Both the position numbers and the translations under genes were made by a program. 64,000 nt of DNA from Bryobacteraceae bacterium (GTDB taxonomy: Bacteria; Acidobacteriota; Terriglobia; Bryobacterales; Bryobacteraceae): NCBI GenBank assembly GCA_019187195.1, contig JABAQT010000030.1:123236-187235 (forward strand). The letters run 5' to 3'. Positions within the stretch are counted from its first letter, which is position 1; every line of letters starts with the position of its first letter. The notes beneath the pieces were generated by a model. That model was not told where the DNA came from. It did no database searches and saw only the letters and a list, made by a program, of their open reading frames with translations. Shown piece by piece: positions 61,658 through 64,000 of this stretch.

Positions 61658-62962
61658 ATGCCCCAAACCCAGGATGCTCTACTGTTGCGCGAAGCAGTAA
61701 CAGCCGCAAAAGTTGGCAACAAAGCTGCCGCCCGGCAATTGCTTCGTCAGGCCAGCGTACACAATCCAAATAATGAATTGGTGTGGCTGTGGCGCGCCTC
61801 CCTTTCCGAGTCGCCGAAAGAGGCTATTTTCTATCTCGGGGAAGTGTTACGGATCAACCCTCAGAATCAGAAGGCGGCGGCATGGCTGGAGAAATGCAAA
61901 GGGGTGACGGGAGCGGCCGCTCAGGCTCCCGAGGGCCCCAAACCCGTGGGACAGAATCTCTCCCAGCCGCCCGCGCCGGGAGCGAACCATACTACGGGCG
62001 CCCCTGCGCGGCAGTCCGTTCCAGCCGGCGCGTTCGAGGCGGGGCAGGCGCACACTCATGGAGTGCTTAAGACAGCCGAGAGCGTCGGTACTACCACCAT
62101 CCGGCCGGCTGAACAGGCGCCCGCTGGAAGCATGGCCTCGGCCCGCGCGGCGGATCCCGTGGTGATCCCTAAACCGGCCGAGGCGGCAACGCGTCCGCGC
62201 CCGTCGGTGATTCCCTTCGCCCCGGCAAGCAAAGGTTCCCCCGCGCTCGCCCTTGATCCGGAACCACAGCCGCGCTGGCGCTGCCCCTTCTGCCAGGCAT
62301 CCTCGGAATCGGCCTTGCGGCGCTGTCCGAACTGCCGCGCCGTAACGGTGCTCGAGGATCTCAAGGAGATCGAAAAAAACGAGGGCGTGCAGGAGAAACT
62401 GGTGCGCGATTCGCTGGCGCGGTACGAAGCGACGCCGGCGGACAAGCGCAGCTTCGAACAGAATGTAAGCCTCGCGCTGGGACACCTGAACTTGCGGGAG
62501 GCAACCGCCGCCCTGCCCCATCTGAAGGCCGCCTCGGCGCAAAAGCGCAACGATTGGGCGCTCAACGGAGTGCTCGATCAGATCCAGTGGCGCAAGGTCA
62601 TCCTCGTCGTCGACGACAGCCTGACCATCCGCAAGGCGTTGTCCAGCATTCTCGAGAAGAACGACTACCGCGTGGTGACTGCCGAGGATGGCTCCCACGC
62701 CCTGGCGAAGTTGAATGAGGCGGTGCCCGATCTTGTTCTGCTCGACATCACGATGCCGTGGATGGACGGCTACGAGGTGTGCAAGGCGATCAAGCAGAGG
62801 GCGCTGACCAGAAAAGTGCCCGTGATCATGCTCTCGGGCAAGGACGGACTTTTCGACAAGGTACGGGGAAGACTGGCGGGTTGCAATGACTACGTGACGA
62901 AGCCGTTTGATCCTGATGCCCTGTTGAAGACCATCAAGAAGTATCTTTCCGGAGGCGCGTAG
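61658..62962 (+). CDS. PilG-like response regulator with TPR and zinc-ribbon N-terminus
   Basis: 434 residues. Residues about 1-80 are TPR-like (RQLLRQASVHNPNNELVWLW, EVLRINPQNQKAAAWLEK). A Pro/Ala-rich linker leads to a zinc ribbon with C209/C212 and C223/C226 (CPFC and CPNC), then a helical part. The C-terminal receiver (about 312-432) has ILVVDDSLTIRK, phosphoacceptor in LVLLDITMP and VTKPFDP. Twitching or chemosensory response regulators (PilG-like) have this receiver. Start ATG 61658 follows GGGAAG. It leads a cluster with the PilH-like gene 20 bases on. Confidence 0.88.
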   Translation: MPQTQDALLLREAVTAAKVGNKAAARQLLRQASVHNPNNELVWLWRASLSESPKEAIFYLGEVLRINPQNQKAAAWLEKCKGVTGAAAQAPEGPKPVGQNLSQPPAPGANHTTGAPARQSVPAGAFEAGQAHTHGVLKTAESVGTTTIRPAEQAPAGSMASARAADPVVIPKPAEAATRPRPSVIPFAPASKGSPALALDPEPQPRWRCPFCQASSESALRRCPNCRAVTVLEDLKEIEKNEGVQEKLVRDSLARYEATPADKRSFEQNVSLALGHLNLREATAALPHLKAASAQKRNDWALNGVLDQIQWRKVILVVDDSLTIRKALSSILEKNDYRVVTAEDGSHALAKLNEAVPDLVLLDITMPWMDGYEVCKAIKQRALTRKVPVIMLSGKDGLFDKVRGRLAGCNDYVTKPFDPDALLKTIKKYLSGGA

Positions 62963-62982
62963 GAAGCGAGGAGAGGAAACCG

Positions 62983-63348
62983 ATGAATGGGAAGTCCATC
63001 CTGGTCGTGGAAGACAGTCCGACTGAGTTGCATGTCGTGACCACGGTCCTGCAGAACAACGGCTACCGCTTCATTGTCGCCACGGACGGCGAGGAGGCGC
63101 TGACGAAGGCGATATCGCAGAAGCCGGACTTGATGCTGTTGGACGTCGTCCTGCCGAAAAAGAGCGGATTTCAGGTGTGCCGGCAGCTCAAGAGCGCCCC
63201 GGAAACAAGCGGCATCAAGATCATTGTGCTGAGCAGTAAGAACCAGGAATCCGACAAGTACTGGGGACTCAAACAGGGCGCGGACCTGTATCTGACCAAA
63301 CCGTTCAAGACGGATGAGTTGCTGGCGGCAATCTCCAGATTCATCTGA
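62983..63348 (+). CDS. PilH/CheY-like single-domain response regulator
   Basis: 121 residues, one receiver domain. Motifs: ILVVEDSPTE, phosphoacceptor Asp54 in LMLLDVVLP, and Lys in LTKPF. Upstream GAGAGGAA gives a good ribosome binding site. It lies 20 bases after the PilG-like gene and about 40 bases before the acidic repeat protein. This is the order pilG-pilH-(pilI), suggesting a Pil-Chp-like chemosensory operon for surface motility (inference). Confidence 0.92.
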   Translation: MNGKSILVVEDSPTELHVVTTVLQNNGYRFIVATDGEEALTKAISQKPDLMLLDVVLPKKSGFQVCRQLKSAPETSGIKIIVLSSKNQESDKYWGLKQGADLYLTKPFKTDELLAAISRFI

Positions 63349-63388
63349 GCCATTGCCTATGGACGCTACACCGGGGAGGGAACAAGGA

Positions 63389-64000
63389 ATGGACGACCAC
63401 GACAGGCCGGATGAGCTGGAGGATATCAGCTTCGAGGATGCGGGGTGCGCGCCACCCGGGGGTGAACCCGAATCGCAGCGGGGTGAGCGGCAGGCGGCCG
63501 CGGAGACTGCCCGGCCCGAATCATCCCCGGAACCACACGCGGAGGATCTCGGGCCGCCGCCGGAGTTGTGGCGGAAACCGGCGGTGAGATCCCTGAACGA
63601 GTTGCGGGCGGAGGCGGAAGCGCATACACCCGGCCAGTGGCGCGAACCCATCCTCGAATCGCTGCCCCAACAAACCGCCGAACCGGAAGATTTGACCGCA
63701 AAGTTCGAGCCCACGCCCGGCCTGTGGCGCGAGCCCATCCTCGAATCGCTGCCCGAGCAAACCGCCGAACCGGAAGATTTGACCGCAAAGTTCGAGCCCA
63801 CGCCCGGCCTGTGGCGCGAACCCATCCTCGAATCGCTGCCTGATCAAACCGCCGAGCCGGAAGAATTGACCGCAAAGTTCGAGCCCACGCCCGGCCTGTG
63901 GCGCGAGCCCATCCTCGAATCGCTGCCCGAGCAAACCGCCGAACCGCAGGAATTGACCGCGAAGTTCGAGCCCACACCCGGCCTGTGGCGCGAGCCCATC
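63389..64000 (+). CDS. Acidic tandem-repeat protein (continues beyond right edge)
   Basis: The ATG at 63389 has GGAGGG about eight bases upstream; an in-frame ATG at 63359 is possible. 204 codons are visible. After a 55-residue acidic, Pro-rich start comes a 29-residue repeat whose core is LWREPILESLPEQTAEPE, continued by DLTAKFEPTPG. Four near-identical copies follow a diverged first one, and the array runs off the window. It sits where pilI/cheW-like or scaffold genes would be. The C-terminal domain, which would reveal the function, is not visible. Confidence 0.8.
   Translation, partial: MDDHDRPDELEDISFEDAGCAPPGGEPESQRGERQAAAETARPESSPEPHAEDLGPPPELWRKPAVRSLNELRAEAEAHTPGQWREPILESLPQQTAEPEDLTAKFEPTPGLWREPILESLPEQTAEPEDLTAKFEPTPGLWREPILESLPDQTAEPEELTAKFEPTPGLWREPILESLPEQTAEPQELTAKFEPTPGLWREPI
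63632..64000 (+). repeat. 87-bp direct tandem repeats inside a coding region
   Basis: Units start at 63632, 63719, 63806, 63893 and 63980, exactly 87 bases apart, so the frame is kept (29 codons). Copies differ by a few synonymous or conservative changes, such as GAGCAA/GATCAA and GAA/GAG. The unit encodes Trp-Arg-Glu-Pro-Ile then an acidic stretch. The array end is not seen. Confidence 0.93.

Noticed and set aside
1..64000. tRNA, rRNA, CRISPR array, insertion sequence, prophage or integrase
   Set aside because: Reading the intergenic parts and the long frames showed no tRNA arms, no spaced direct repeats, no transposase or integrase motifs.

Overview
The window looks like chromosome of an acidobacterium of the Solibacter/Bryobacter group. 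The best marker is the C-terminal domain of the large exported protein at 31175-34615. It fits the family I know as the 'Solibacter uncharacterized C-terminal domain' (TIGR03437). Other signs are the high GC, an ECF sigma factor coupled to a Ser/Thr kinase with a periplasmic repeat tail, an Oar-like TonB receptor, and many small exported redox and propeller proteins. I see no rRNA, tRNA, IS element, prophage or CRISPR array.

Layout: 1-342 is the start of an exported protein running off the left edge. 527-5805 (minus) is a five-gene acyl-transfer operon: MBOAT, two SGNH proteins, an acyl carrier protein and a KASIII-fold protein whose catalytic Cys is Ser. It resembles the D-alanylation (Dlt) or alginate-acetylation logic with a different loading enzyme. 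A GntR regulator lies just upstream. 6808-13214 holds a lipoprotein, the sigma/kinase pair, and a large protein ending in an edema-factor/ExoY-like nucleotidyl cyclase domain. 13227-15140 is a hydantoinase A. 15245-21395 is a tightly overlapping operon: ABC ATPase, FtsX-type permease, LolA-like protein, outer-membrane barrel and class A beta-lactamase-like protein.

21512-31084 holds a TIGR03790 protein with a cytochrome c, a LysR regulator, a PilZ protein, NIPSNAP and YncE/phosphoesterase proteins, and an aminotransferase/oxidoreductase pair. It ends with a small secreted toxin-like protein followed by a probable immunity protein. 31175-44492 has two large exported proteins, a MetE-like enzyme, HrpB helicase, an amidohydrolase with an alpha/beta hydrolase, and an MFS transporter. 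44493-46224 has one hydrolase flanked by two RNA-rich intergenic regions. One is a good candidate small RNA: sigma70-type promoter, near-perfect anti-16S Shine-Dalgarno, 15-codon ORF and strong terminator.

46225-49760 holds a dCMP deaminase, a DsbD-alpha-like protein, a thioredoxin/PDZ gene with an in-frame UGA followed by a SECIS-like hairpin (a selenoprotein), and an HD-GYP response regulator. 49903-57930 has the TonB receptor, an exported SelA-like PLP protein, glutamate formimidoyltransferase with a shortened imidazolonepropionase-like partner, a SirB1-like protein and a membrane protein. 58005-64000 is a signalling block: degenerate hybrid kinase, DUF4388 protein, PilG- and PilH-like regulators, and an acidic protein with 87-bp tandem repeats running off the right edge.

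The most notable items are the selenoprotein, the cyclase toxin, the Dlt-like operon with the Ser-KASIII protein, the small RNA/short ORF locus and the secreted toxin/immunity pair.
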